Below the pieces are notes generated by a model. It saw only the letters and a list, made by a program, of their open reading frames with translations, did not search any database and was not told the origin of the DNA. Positions 12,701 to 24,870 of a DNA stretch of 64,000 nt are shown here, piece after piece (position 1 is the stretch's first letter; every line of letters starts with the position of its first letter). The stretch lies in assembly GCA_036186865.1 (NCBI GenBank), contig AP025047.1:319820-383819 (forward strand), in the 5' to 3' direction. This stretch comes from Eustoma russellianum. Lineage: Eukaryota; Streptophyta; Magnoliopsida; Gentianales; Gentianaceae. The position numbers and the translations under genes are program-made.

Positions 12701-13252
12701 ATGGCAGAAGGTTATGCTTTGGAGCTTTTCTTTGATCCAGGGCTTGAAAATCAAGTCTTGAAGGCATGGAATGTGTTGGCTCGCCGGCAAATCAGTACCC
12801 AGCTTATTGAAATTGAATCCAGGCCCCATATTACTCTTTTCTCTTGCCCTTTTGTGGACATTAGTAAACTTGAAAACATAGTGAAAAGTTTTGCTTCAAA
12901 TCAAGAACCCTTACATCTGTCTTTTTCTTCTATTGGAGCGCTTGCTAACGATGACAATATTCTTTTTCTAGCTCCAACTCCAACTCTGTCTCTCATCCAA
13001 TTCCATCTTCAACTGTTTGATGCTTTGAGAAAAGAGGGGATTGAGATCGGAGAAGATTATCGCCCTGATTTTTGGATTCCCCACTGCTTGGCGGCTAAAG
13101 AAGTGCCCAAGACTCGAATGGCCGAGGCATTTTCTGCTCTGAGGGATTTGAAGTTGCCTGTAAATGGATATGCATTGGATATTGGATTAGTTGAGTATTC
13201 TCCAGCACGAGAACTGGCCTCCTTCGTCCTTGGTAGCTCACTGGAAGGATGA
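12701..13252 (+). CDS. 2H phosphoesterase superfamily protein (RNA ligase/cyclic phosphodiesterase-like)
   Basis: One coding exon of 183 aa. The fold family (LigT/CPDase, '2H') uses two H-x-T/S motifs for hydrolysis of cyclic phosphates on nucleotides or RNA ends. The first motif is present (RPHITLF, H43-I-T45). The second position reads WIPHCLA (H128-C-L130), so the expected Thr/Ser is Leu. The gene has a 5' UTR intron: donor 'ttg|gtaagt' near 12350 and acceptor 'ttcttag' ending 12680, 20 bp before the ATG. A longer frame upstream begins with a non-ATG codon and is not used. Plants have an uncharacterised family of this type annotated 'RNA ligase/cyclic nucleotide phosphodiesterase'. Family placement is fairly secure; activity is uncertain because of the second motif. 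Confidence 0.8.
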   Translation: MAEGYALELFFDPGLENQVLKAWNVLARRQISTQLIEIESRPHITLFSCPFVDISKLENIVKSFASNQEPLHLSFSSIGALANDDNILFLAPTPTLSLIQFHLQLFDALRKEGIEIGEDYRPDFWIPHCLAAKEVPKTRMAEAFSALRDLKLPVNGYALDIGLVEYSPARELASFVLGSSLEG

Positions 13253-15220
13253 CACTTCAGATCTGTTTTTCTGGTAACCTTTGTTGTGTCACTCTTTTAC
13301 AATTTTGCTCTTAATGTGTTGCTATGTGTACGACTTGATTGTAGATTGGCAAACTTTACCTTTATTCCATAAGACCATCGGCAATGTGATATCTGTTTTA
13401 TCATTTTTGTGATTTTTAAACAGATTTGATGGTTGCTTACATCCAATCCCCTTTACCTCACCAAAGGCGGGAGCCTCTAATGCAATGAGGAAATGTTGTT
13501 ATTGTTACATTAGTTTTACTCTTGTAGTCTGTTCGATCCCTAGTAATGGATACTTTTTTCTAGTGTTTACACATGATGGCTGAGGTTGTTAGAGTTTTTA
13601 TGGTACTATCAAGAGACATGTGTATTATTTGCTAAATCTTTTATGCAATTTTGACGGCATTGTGCTGAGTGCCTAATCAATCAATGAAGGAACAAAGCAC
13701 AAAAATTTTTCATTTTTGCAAGACTTGGAGCCTCGTGGACATCAAAATCAGGTCATGAGCTCGCAAAAATAGCTAGGGTGAAACTGGAAACATGCTAGGT
13801 TCGTTAAATAAAATGAAACTATAGATTGTGTTTTCCAATTTGTTCTCATATTAAATATCCTAACACCAACGTAAGTATTCGCAGAGGGTTAGGGTTTATC
13901 TTATAAACTCAGTACTCGGTTTCTATATGATTTTGTTGCCAAAGGACTTATTCGCTTTTGTTTGCCTGTTAAAAGTAGACTATGAAACTGTTTTTCTCCT
14001 CCCTGTCATGGAGAAAGGGGGACGTCTGAAACTTGTTGAGATATTAGCTACGGTCCTTTTTGTTTTTTCTTTTGGTTTTGCCAAGCCACAGATAGCTTGA
14101 CCAGGAACAGGAAATCCCAGTTTTTGTATATTTTTAATCTTTTGGTAACCTAATTGAAGGGTGGATTGATAATTTGGAGATGGTGAAAAGTAATAGTTGG
14201 TTAGTGAAGTGAATCATTAGTATTCCAACTCCTGTGGATATACTCTTGGAAGTTGTCACAACTGCAGTAGTTCACTTAGTGCTAAATTTGAAATTGTGTT
14301 TTGCTATCAAGTAATTGCATGTGAGCTGAAAGTCGTGTATTGTATATTTACACAACTGCTGGAAATTATATGTTGGGCGTTCCCATACCAAACCATATGT
14401 GATTAGTAAGAAATATGAGGAGGATGAGCAGTTTACCTGAAACTGGCCAAAGTGTCCCTGATACCGCGGTGACCGGCCAAAGTGTCCCTGATACCGCGGT
14501 GACCGGCCAAAGTGTCCCTGATCGCCGTTTACCTGAATCCTGCCGGCATCCATTTTTTGCATTATCCCTCTGTTTCTTCTGTTAGTTCTGCACTTCTGTT
14601 TTGGTGGAAAAGCTTATTTCTTGTCCTCTGTGTCTTTGTCGGAAAAGAACTAGTAGTAACATGTGTTCTATTGGCCCAAAAAAAAAGTAAAGAAAAAAAA
14701 TGTTCGTTCCTTGGCAATTACTAGTATTCATAGCTACTTATGTTTGATTACAAATTTCAAGTTGGATGTTGATTAACTATTCATCATCTTAGTGATTTGC
14801 ATGAGATGATGGCATAAAATTTGAAAGCTATATTTGGATAAAAGCAATACATTAACCTTAAGGTGAATACTGGAACAAAATCTGTAAGTTCTAATAACGA
14901 GATAATACAAATGATGATACAACAAATGATAAGATAATGCAAATAAAACTAAACCTTTTGTTTTAAACATATTTAACCCTGCGAACATGTATGTCTATCA
15001 CTTGTGTATATTTAATTAATTAAGTTACAATTCTGATGATATCTAGTAATTACTCTGCATTCACTAAAGTTTGTCGCCGAAATCCAACACTACTGATAGA
15101 TTAGAGAAACAGTCGCCGGTTTGGTGGGAAGATGGGTGAAATTGTAAATTGTAGTGGGTGGAAGTTGAGTATTCTAGTAGGATGCAGGATTATCTTTAAC
15201 CTGAGGTCATGTGACGGCGA
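13253..15220. other. Intergenic DNA downstream of the 2H-phosphoesterase gene
   Basis: The left part is probably 3' UTR. The rest is AT-rich without gene signals, apart from the 30-bp tandem cassette annotated separately. Confidence 0.45.
14431..14537. repeat. 30-bp tandem cassette flanked by 11-bp direct repeats
   Basis: A 30-bp unit (ggccaaagtgtccctgatac...) starts at 14445, 14475 and 14505, the last copy partial. The cassette is bracketed by the identical 11-mer gtttacctgaa at 14431-14441 and 14527-14537. Confidence 0.85.
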
Positions 15221-16338
15221 ATGAGATCCTCTAACCCTCCTCCCCGTGACCGCCCACGTGACCGCCCGCCACGTGGCAGCGGGGAGGGGTGGTGAGGCTG
15301 GATGCGAGTGACCCCCATCCAGCCTCACCACCCCCCCTTGCTGCCACGTGGCGGGCGGTCGCGAAGGGGGTGAGGGAATGGGGGGTCAGGCGATCCTGAC
15401 CCAATGCCGAATGAGATCCTCTAACCCTCCTCCCCGTGACCGCCCACGTGACCGCCCGCCACGTGGCAGCGGGGAGGGGTGGTGAGGCTGGATGCGAGTG
15501 ACCCCCATCCAGCCTCACCACCCCCCCTTGCTGCCACGTGGCGGGCGGTCGCGAAGGGGGTGAGGGAGTGGGGGGTCAGGCGATCCTGACCCAATGCCGA
15601 ATGAGATCCTCTAACCCTCCTCCCCGTGACCGCCCGCCACGTGGCAGCGGGGAGGGGTGGTGAGGCTGGATGCGAGTGACCCCCATCCAGCCTGACCACC
15701 CCCCTTGTTGCCACGTGGCGGGCGGTCGCGAAGGGGGTGAGGGAGTGGGGGGTCAGGCGATCCTGACCCAATGCCGAATGAGATCCTCTAACCCTCCTCC
15801 CCGTGACCGCCCACGTGACCGCCCGCCACGTGGCAGCGGGGAGGGGTGGTGAGGCTGGATGCGAGTGACCCCCATCCAGCCTCACCACCCCCCCTTGCTG
15901 CCACGTGGCGGGCGGTCGCGAAGGGGGTGAGGGAGTGGGGGGTCAGGCGATCCTGACCCAATGCCGAATGAGATCCTCTAACCCTCCTCCCCGTGACCGC
16001 CCACGTGACCGCCCGCCACGTGGCAGCGGGGAGGGGTGGTGAGGCTGGATGCGAGTGACCCCCATCCAGCCTCACCACCCCCCCTTGCTGCCACGTGGCG
16101 GGCGGTCGCGAAGGGGATGAGGGAGTGGGGGGTCAGGCGATCCTGACCCAATGCCGAATGAGATCCTCTAACCCTCCTCCCCGTGACCGCCCACGTGACC
16201 GCCCGCCACGTGGCAGCGGGGAGGGGTGGTGAGGCTGGATGCGAGTGACCCCCATCCAGCCTCACCACCCCCCTTGCTGCCACGTTGCGGGCGGTCGCGA
16301 AGGGGGTGAGGGAGTGGGGGGTCAGGCGATCCTGACCC
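15221..16338. repeat. GC-rich tandem array of six ~190-bp hairpin units
   Basis: The word atgagatcct recurs at 15221, 15411, 15601, 15778, 15968 and 16158, giving periods of 190, 190, 177, 190 and 190. The short third unit lacks 12 bp in one arm and 1 bp in a C run. Each unit is a long imperfect inverted repeat: the left arm with ccgcccgccacgtggcagcg...ggtgaggctggatg faces a right arm ccatccagcctcaccacc...ctgccacgtggcgggcgg, with a loop of about 10 bp. CACGTG occurs two to three times per unit. The GC content is far above the flanks. Copies are nearly identical, so the amplification is recent. The open frames here on both strands simply follow the repeat. Confidence 0.95.
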
Positions 16339-16739
16339 GTTAAATGCAAGGGTAAAAATGAGAATTGCGAATCTATTGTAACCTTAATAATTAAGTAAGA
16401 TATTATTTAACACGTTGGACCCAAAAATTGACCGAGAGATCTGGTAAGCATCAACGGAATCAGACTTCTCATCAGTGATGATACCAAGCTAAAACGTTAC
16501 ATCCAGAAGCATATCAACGGAAACTAGCCTTCCTATTCTAGATGTTAAATTTTTTTAAGTAAGAAAGCTAATAAACCTTTAGTCAAAAACACCAAAAAAA
16601 AAATGTGATAAACTATAAAATGTATGTAATACAACATCAATAACGATCAAGTTTTTTCCTACTATGTGAGTCGGTTGTATTGATCAATTATTTCTCTTAC
16701 GTATTATTCATTTTTTTTTGCTTTTTTCTGTATTTTAAT
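16339..16739. other. AT-rich spacer after the hairpin array
   Basis: Sequence composition drops back to AT-rich immediately after the last unit. I see no gene or element. Confidence 0.4.
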
Positions 16740-17650
16740 CGTAGTAGCCTAAACCTTATTATCTTGTATGTCCATACATCTAGCTTAACATTCTTATTTT
16801 CGCCACTCGCATTCTTTGTTCATGCTCTTTATTGACCATCCAACATTCACACCCGTACATCATTGCGTGTCTTATGGTCACCCTATAAAATTTCTTTTTA
16901 AGCTTTAAATGTATTTTCCTATCACAAAGAAGACCTAACGCACTTCTCTACTTTAATTACCTGATCAGTAACCTGTGATTTACGTCATTGCCAATTTTTC
17001 CATCTTTATGAAGTATAGATCTTAAGGTTTCAAGATTATTCTTTTAAATTTCATATACTATGTCTTCTTTCTATTCAATTTGAAGCATTTTTCCTCTAGT
17101 GTCTCCGTCAATATTCCAGCTTAGCATTAACTCATTCACTAGTCTCATCCACCAACACTATGTTATCTGCAAATAACGTACTACATGAAACTCTATCTTA
17201 AATGTGTTGAGAGAGCTCATCTATAACTAAAACAAATAAGTATGAACTTAATGCAGATCTTTGTTGTAAACCCTATAACAAGAATATCTGAGCTTAGTCC
17301 TTCTGAAGTACTTATGTCTTTAATAATTTTGTACATGCTACTCTAACAGATTTCTTTTCAAACACTTTCCACAAGATTTCTCGTAGAACTTTATCATATG
17401 CCTTTTCCAAGTCAATGAAAACTATATGCAAATCATGTTTCTTCTCTCGAAATCCACTTAATCTCTTACATATCCACTTTGTATCTTGCAAACATAATAG
17501 TTTTCTCACATATCCAATTTGTCTCTTGCAAATATAAAATATCTAATTTTCTCCTTATCATCTTGTCTATTATCTCAATTGTTTTCCTCATTAGAGTTCC
17601 AATGTTTTATGTTCCTAGTCTAATATTCCTATCTAACATGGTATTTCTTC
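16740..17650 (-). mobile_element. Decayed L1-type LINE with internal deletion
   Basis: Minus-strand translation gives three recognisable blocks. (1) At about 17530-17635 is the start of an endonuclease domain (IRLGT*NIGTL, then KLDILYLQETNW), with a stop codon where Trp is expected. (2) At about 17312-17509 is reverse transcriptase core text (KKHDLHIVFIDLEKAYDKV). (3) At about 16805-16900 is the post-RT block (KFYRVTIRHAMMYGCECW). Between (2) and (3), near 17100-17180, degenerate 'ADNIVLVDET' can be read across frame breaks. Most of the endonuclease and the N-terminal RT are missing between blocks 1 and 2. Multiple stops and frameshifts make this a dead copy. Confidence 0.8.
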
Positions 17651-19141
17651 TTTTAGTATCTAACTTACAGCCTAATAACTCTGCTTATTTTTTACTGCAT
17701 CCGAGTTTTCTAGGAAATGTACTGAAACTAGCTCCATTTGTCACCGCATTCGGACCATGCGACAGGAACCCTTCCTTATATGACACTATATATAAGCCCC
17801 TAAATGCGGCAGTCTTTACCGAGACACCGCATTCAGACCATACTTCATGTTCAATATGGGAAACATGCACAATTTCTTGTTTCATATATAATCATATTTA
17901 CGACAAAGTTTTACCTAATGCAACCCATTTTCTTTATCTAGATTTGGGGCCAGCCAGTCGAAAATTTGACACGATGGAATTTATATGAAGAGGGAGTTCA
18001 TATGAAGAGTAAACTGGGTAAAATGTAGTTTCGTAAACTTTTTTTTTTTTTTTTTGAGGGGGGGGGGGGGGGGGGTGACTGTAAGAGACGTATCGGGTAG
18101 CGTTCTTTGGGGCACTTATACATGGGAGGACCTGAATGAGCTAGACCAGACGAAGAGATTAGCGAAAGTCTGACGCTCTCAATTCTATTTATATAGCAAG
18201 CAGATCACTATGAAGATAAGCTTTGCAGCAAAAGTTCCATAGACAGCCTTGCCAATTATACTCAGACGAAGATGGCCCCAAACATAATCTGATGACTAGA
18301 AAATGCTAAAGAAAATCATCCCACAACATAAATCACTATTATACTGTTTTCACTTGTCCAAGGAAGGATGATGAGAAGGCACACTCCTAAGGTTCTAATC
18401 AGTGCTGTCCTTCAATCATAATCTGCTTCACCAAGCCAATGACGCTTGCATTGGAGTAGAGTTAATTCTTAGATGATCTAGATACTGAAAACTTCTAGCA
18501 AAAGATGTGAGCAAATGTACTAAAATTACGACATCATCATATAGATCTTCCTAGCAGTGCTGGCAAACAATAATATGGATCAACCAAAAAAAAAAAGCAC
18601 ATAGCAGCCAAGACTGCCCCCTGGAAGGCACGAGACTTGAGACAGAATTTCGGGTTTTTATTACAGTTTACTTCAGTATAGTCATGCTCATTACATGGAA
18701 ATAAACGAAACAAGTCCAATATGCGCGTACTGCAAAAAAAGAAGACTTCACTCACAGGCTATGGCACAAAACGTAGAAGTATTTACTCTCTACAAATGAT
18801 AGATAAATAAACTTCAACCAAGGAAATACTTCCAAGATATCATACCACCTTGAACTGTGGTGCAAGTTTCAGATGCATATACGCCTCTTACAAGACCTTC
18901 AAGTTCAAATGCATGTACAACTCTTTCAACATATTCATTTACTACTTCATCGTTCAGAATACTCATGTATAGTCGTTTGTCAACCATAGCATCCAAAGGA
19001 AACAACTTACAATGCAACCAAAACCAAACTGCACCCAAAGAAAAAGATTCGGAATCGAGTGGCAACCATCGCATATGCACAAGCAGCTTTGTCCAAACAA
19101 AATCTTCCTCATCCAGAAAAAAGGGAAACAAAAAGATATAT
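17651..19141. other. LINE flank and PUB 3' region
   Basis: The left part (17651-18000) has an open frame without recognisable domain and could be 5' LINE sequence. The right part (about 18480-19141) is likely 3' UTR of the minus-strand U-box gene. I see no further gene. Confidence 0.4.
18039..18075. repeat. Compound homopolymer T17 / G18
   Basis: T run 18039-18055, then 'ga', then G run 18058-18075. It is one of three poly-T/poly-G junction tracts in the window. Confidence 0.9.
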
Positions 19142-20647
19142 TCAACCAGGTTTGCGATCCAAGTGAGATCTCTCAGATGCAGTTCCTGAACTCAAGCTAT
19201 CATCTGAATTAAGCAATTCTTCCCAGTCCACTTCCTCTTCCTCAATATCCTTTTCATTCAAAATCTCCAGAATCCTTGTTACCTTTTTCTTCCCTCGCTC
19301 ACATAGAGTTGCCTCAACCTTCTTCAATATCTCTTCAGCATTAGCATCCTTTGCCAACCCCTTAAACCTCAAACCACCATGACTCAATCCATAAAGAGCT
19401 GTCACAACACTCTGACTAGTAGATTGCAATTCAGGATCATCACAATCTAGAATCCCTATAAAGCATTCCACTGCGCCTCCATCAAGCATCGGCCCCCGCC
19501 CTTCCACACTAGAAGCCAAACTGCAAAGGACCAAGAGGACCCTAGCGGCCATATGACCTGTTTTAACCATAGTCAACAGAACTGGAATCGCCCCTAGCCT
19601 AACTAGTTTAATCCTATTGCTTTGAACCAAAGAGAGATGATAAAGAGCCAATGCAGAATCGTGCCTGGCCCGTTCTGAAGCGGACCTCAGGGCGCGGAGA
19701 AGAGGCGGCAGCGCACCTAGGACCCCAATGGCAGTCTTGTTCTGATCATCGAGTGCTAAACTGAAAAGGGCACCAGCTGCGTGATCCTGTGCCTCTAGAA
19801 ATCCACCCTTCATAACATCAATCAAAGGTGGAACAATCCCAGAACGCACAATCATGACCTTGTTTTGATTCTCCAAGGAAAAATTCACTAAAGCAGCCAC
19901 AGAATTCACCTGAATCGTCGAATATCTTGAAGTAATCAAAGGCCGGAGGGCAGAAAGAAGCCGTGGAGTGCAAAAAGATGTCCTGGTTTCTTCCTTTGTA
20001 CGAGTCAATTTCCGGAGTGAAGTCACCGCCTCTTCTTGATCAAACACTTGAGAGCTCTTAAGTTTAGTTACAAATTCATCCTCTTCCGGCGAGTGGGGGT
20101 TCAAATTCTCGATATCAGAGGAAGAAGAAGAAGAGTAACAAGAGGGTCTAGTGGTGAGACAGAGAGGAGTGCCGGAGCCGTTCATAGCAACGGCGACGGA
20201 CTCCTCAGAGCTCGTGGAAAGATGACTCGGAGTCCGAGCCAGCTGATTATTCCCAAAAACAACCAACAATTTAGCATACCCTTCAAAATCTCGTCTAGGG
20301 TTTGGGGAAGCTGCAACTAATTTACGGACAAACTTTTCAGCAGAGTACAAATCAAGGGGTTTTGGAGGGTTCAAGAGAGAAGACTTACACCAATTGTAAA
20401 TAGTCGCCTTTAGAGCAAGATTAGGGATAATAGTTGAGAAATCAGGAGATGACCCATCAGGAAGAACGGGTACAAAATTGAGGGAAATGCAAGCTTTGAC
20501 ACAATTGCGTTCAAAAGTGTGGCCGGAGGATACAATCACCGGGTCGGCCATGAGGTTGCCGGATATAGGACAGAGGAATTCTTTAGGAGGGGTTTGGCTT
20601 GGAGAGCGATGGAAGTATATCTTCCATCGTTGCTTGCTACTACCCAT
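19142..20647 (-). CDS. U-box/ARM-repeat E3 ubiquitin ligase (PUB38-41 type)
   Basis: Single-exon gene, 501 aa. The N-terminus (GSSKQRWKIYFHRS) is followed by a U-box at about residues 20-95 (PKEFLCPISGNLMADPVIVS, then GHTFERNCV). Then comes a Ser-rich linker, ARM repeats from about residue 190 to 450 (for example NSVAALVNFSLENQNKVMIV and AAGALFSLALDDQNKTAIGV), and an acidic C-terminus. The U-box recruits the E2 enzyme and the ARM repeats bind substrate. This N-terminal signature and length match Arabidopsis PUB38/39/40/41; the exact ortholog is not decided. The start is fixed by the conserved N-terminus. It converges with the 2H-phosphoesterase gene across the hairpin array. Confidence 0.93.
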   Translation of the reverse strand: MGSSKQRWKIYFHRSPSQTPPKEFLCPISGNLMADPVIVSSGHTFERNCVKACISLNFVPVLPDGSSPDFSTIIPNLALKATIYNWCKSSLLNPPKPLDLYSAEKFVRKLVAASPNPRRDFEGYAKLLVVFGNNQLARTPSHLSTSSEESVAVAMNGSGTPLCLTTRPSCYSSSSSSDIENLNPHSPEEDEFVTKLKSSQVFDQEEAVTSLRKLTRTKEETRTSFCTPRLLSALRPLITSRYSTIQVNSVAALVNFSLENQNKVMIVRSGIVPPLIDVMKGGFLEAQDHAAGALFSLALDDQNKTAIGVLGALPPLLRALRSASERARHDSALALYHLSLVQSNRIKLVRLGAIPVLLTMVKTGHMAARVLLVLCSLASSVEGRGPMLDGGAVECFIGILDCDDPELQSTSQSVVTALYGLSHGGLRFKGLAKDANAEEILKKVEATLCERGKKKVTRILEILNEKDIEEEEVDWEELLNSDDSLSSGTASERSHLDRKPG

Positions 20648-23600
20648 TTCCTCCTCAATTTCCGATTCGTTAGGACAAAAATATCAGTATAGTATCTATA
20701 TTCCGTGTTCAATTAGGCTTTCGGAAGTGCTTTACAGAGAAGTGAGGGGGGAAAGAAAGAATAAGGATGTACAATAAACGTCAGGAAATGGAAGCAGACC
20801 AGAAGAGAAGATAAATAGACGCGCCGGAGCTGCGGGTGTAAACCGGCGGGAAAGGAGCTGGGAACTGCATGCGCGCCGGAAAATGGAGGACTTGTTTGTC
20901 GGGCTTTTGATACGGAAAGAGAAAAGTATAATGTCAGGTGAGTGAAGCACTACTTAACGTTACGTACTTTTAAAAATAATAATAATAAAATTGAGATAAT
21001 TGGAACTCGAATATAGAACCTCTAAACTTAAAAGATTTTTTTATTTGAAAGTAACGTACTTTATGATAACTAATGAGCACTATAATGTTTGATCCAAAAA
21101 TAATAATAATACAATGAAGTGTGGTCAAGTATGGAAATTTTCAATACTCAGAACTGCGAAATATTATATTTAATTAGTAAACTCCTTCAGTTATGCATAG
21201 ATTTATGGTGAATGATAAGTGCACAAGGTTTTTTTTTAATAAATATATATATTTTTGTTTGATTAATGTCCAAAAATAAATCATAAGATGAAATTAATTG
21301 TATAAAAATAATAAAGTGTGTATTTATAAACAAAGGTGCATATTTGTCATTTTCTATATATGTATGCGTGTTTCAAATAGTGAGCTATAACTTAAATTTG
21401 CATAAAATTCATACCCAAAAACAACTTAAATTCGTGTATCCGTAAGATAAAATAATTGTGTTAATAAATACTGCTTGGTATAGTTACTAGACAAATAAAA
21501 TGATCACTGTGTTAGGCTTTAATTTCCAAAAGCCACCGAGCCTTTAACGTAGTTTTTTTGTATATGTTTATGGACATAATTCAGTTGACATTTTTTTTAT
21601 ATGTTTATAGACATAATTCAGTTCAGAAAAACATTGTTCAACTTTCACGGTTGAGGGTGAGAGGCGAAAACTATAAAGTGGAAAAAAGCTGGGTGAAGAT
21701 ACGGGTAGAAAGTTTGGAAGAAGGATATAATTGATGTTGTGGTGCATGTGCATATATCCTAATAATGGATGTTTCTATCTTAATTGTTAAGCTTCTTGAA
21801 GCCTGCAGCACTCACAGGATTGTTTTGGTTGGATTACCATTCTGATTACTTAATATAAAAAAAATTCAAACTAATTTATTTCTCCTTTTGAAAAGCCATC
21901 ATCACAAAATATCATATTTTATGCCAAAGTAATGGCATGTCGTATTTTATAATCATTGGCTTTTGTGTCCCTTTTTTCTCGAGCAAAAAAGCAAAATTCT
22001 TGGACCTAAAATTTTGTAGGATGTAAATCATAAACTTACATTAATAAGACGTTATGAAACAATCTAAATAAAGAGTTCACTGTAAACTAGGTCTGTAATC
22101 TATTACCCAATTAAATCGCATTTAGATTTTTAGCCTTCAAGTCCAGATAACAATATTGTTCTATATGTCTTGGTTTGAATCCGTATCTTTTTAAATTAAT
22201 ATTCTAACACGAATAACAAGTTAGTTATGACTTTGAATCAAATATTGTCCCTTTTTTTCACGTTGTATTAGTCACTGTCGCCCAATTGCGTCCGTCTACT
22301 CTCTAAATGGAAAACTAGTAATCAATACTACCATGAGGTTTTGACCATTTATCAAATCCTACACACCCAAACTTTCTTATTTTATTTGCTGGTTAATTTA
22401 TTTATTCGTAAAGAGAGTTTATATATGTATAAACTTGGTATTTGTAACATTATTCACTTAGATATACCCCTATGAGCGATTTACAGAATACTTGATGAAT
22501 TTTTTTTAAAAAAAAAAGATTTGCAATTCATATACATATTTTTATCTTTAGTGTATGTTATATTAAACATCCGTATCTTATGAATTTCAAAAAAAAATAT
22601 ATTTTTATTTCATTCCAAAAATACATATTTAATAGTTATACTCCTAAATTAAAAAATTAAAATTTTTAAAAAATCATCTTCACCACTGCCATCCTTTTTC
22701 TCCCTAAATCCTCCTTATCCGCCGTTGCCGCTAAACCCCTTAACGAAGCCCCAACAATTTTTTAAATCTCTTAAGAGGAAAACTCGAGAAGATGGAACCA
22801 ATTACTAACCAAGAAAGTTTTATTTAATGATGGGAGTAATAACATAGATTTTAAAAATAAAAAATAAAAATAGGCCATTATCAAATCAACGATGCTTAAA
22901 TAATTGTGTTTGAATTTTTCAATTGCCTAACTTTATTCTTTGTCTTCTTTCTTGTATTGGACCATTGGTGCAGTACTTTTGAGAAGTGATGCTGGTAGCA
23001 TAAACGAAATCTCTCAGCCTGGACTTTATTGTTTTAGTCACATGAAGTTTGTAAAAGATGTAAATCATGTGTCCAGCGACCTCTTAAATTGTTGAGTTTA
23101 CACATGAGGACCTACACAAGGTGTCCCTTACAGACTAGCAGAAGTGGAGGAATTGGCTTCTACAAACTAGCAGAAGTAGAACACCTACATCGCGAATGTC
23201 TCCGGATTCAAACCGCTGTGTTTTTGATAACAATTCTCAATCCAAATAACAAATTGATGCGTTCTTTAGTTGTTACAAATTGCATGCACATACTCGCTTT
23301 CAAAATCATATATGTTCCTATCACTTTATATCCTTCCCATTCCATCGTCCGTGTAGAATTGACCAAGACTTTGGTGCTTTCCCAAATTATATAAATTTAA
23401 TAAAAAGGCAAAATTATTGGTGAGTGAGACAAAAGATAATATTTCTCAGGTACTATGGAATCATTCCCCGTTCCCCACCAACAGCCTTCCAACCAAAAAA
23501 ACAGAAGAAAAGGAAGACGTTGTTGTCACCTTTTCTTCTTTATGTTTTCATCGTTTTTTATTTATGGCAGAAATAAGACTTAAAGCAACGATTAGTAATT

Positions 23601-24839
23601 TTCTTCATGATTTTATTCGTAAGCAGCACTCATATACAACAACGTACATACTTGACAGTGTGAATACGTTGTGTGGGGGCAGGATCCTACTTTTCGCCTG
23701 GCTCAATCATACTAGCTACTATTCGATAATATTTCCATAAAATCATTAGACGTGCATGCTGACATATACCAAAAGAACATGATTTGATGATACACGTTCC
23801 ATTCAGGTTTCAAAATAAATAATGTGATGGTCTTATTCTGCACAAATGAACAACGTTAGAAGTTGGAGTTGTTACTTCAGATAAAACTCTGTGATGCTCT
23901 ATAAGCTTGTCCATTGTTGTCACTTAATATTTTTGAGTTTAAAAAAAATACATGACTCTTTCATAATATCACTTTTTTTAGAAGAATGCTTTCTTGTATT
24001 TTTCATGTGTGTTGAAACATTTGCTTTCCGTGTGATGGTGAGAATTTCTTTTTATGCTTTGGTTGTCGAATGCATGTTCAAGGACTAGAGAAGCTGCCAC
24101 GTATTCTGTCCTATGCTTTGGTTGTATGCTTTGGCTGACCTGACCCATGTGGCTGAGATGAAGGTTGTGACCGATGTGATCAACCTAGGCACAAGTATCT
24201 GTTGATGACTGACTGAGGTCGTTCTGACAGCTGATGGCAAATTGTAGGCTGAATCTACGTCCATGGTACGCCCTCCGTCTCTTGGGCCACGCCGGTTTGA
24301 CTGTATTAGATTAGAATAGGATTAATGGACATGATATCAAACAAGTTGGGGCAAAAAACTAGTCCCATATTTCATAATAAGATAAAGATTACATATCCAT
24401 ACACTCAATGATAGCATTCTTGTGAATAGGATATACATAAAGCCGATATCTATGTGAATAACTAGTAAATTTACTTTATTTTCATCTTAGAATAGATTAA
24501 TTTGTCTTCTCACTTTATATTGGTCTATTCATGCACTTGATATTCATCGTACCAAGTATACTTTGTATTTAAATCATCCATTGTATCAGTTATGAAAAAG
24601 AGAAAATAGCTTTCTTGGTTGGTATACGTTAGTGCTCTAACTAATTGACTTCCACATTCTGAAAGCTTCTCAAGCGACCCTCATTTATGGCTAATTTTAT
24701 GCGTTAATCACTGAACTAAGACAGCTTATAATGTAGTCTTAGGCGCGTACGCCACCAGAAACTGTCTTTTTCCTCTACTTTTCTCTGTCTCTTTCACTTT
24801 TTTTTTTCTTTTCAATATGTAATTACTCTGTTTCCTTTT

Positions 24840-24870
<31 letters not shown>

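Noticed and set aside
15221..16338. CRISPR-like regular repeat
   Set aside because: The units are contiguous 190-bp copies without unique spacers, in plant DNA.
15101..16349. Long open frames on both strands through the GC-rich array (up to 155 codons)
   Set aside because: They repeat with the 190-bp unit, are biased by GC content and lack any domain. They are by-products of the repeat.
18814..19131. 105-codon minus-strand frame just beyond the U-box gene
   Set aside because: No domain, lies in the expected 3' UTR, and the U-box protein already has a normal C-terminus.
23089..23230. B-box-like ggtttgaatcc on the minus strand, candidate SINE
   Set aside because: No convincing A box or direct repeats could be placed.
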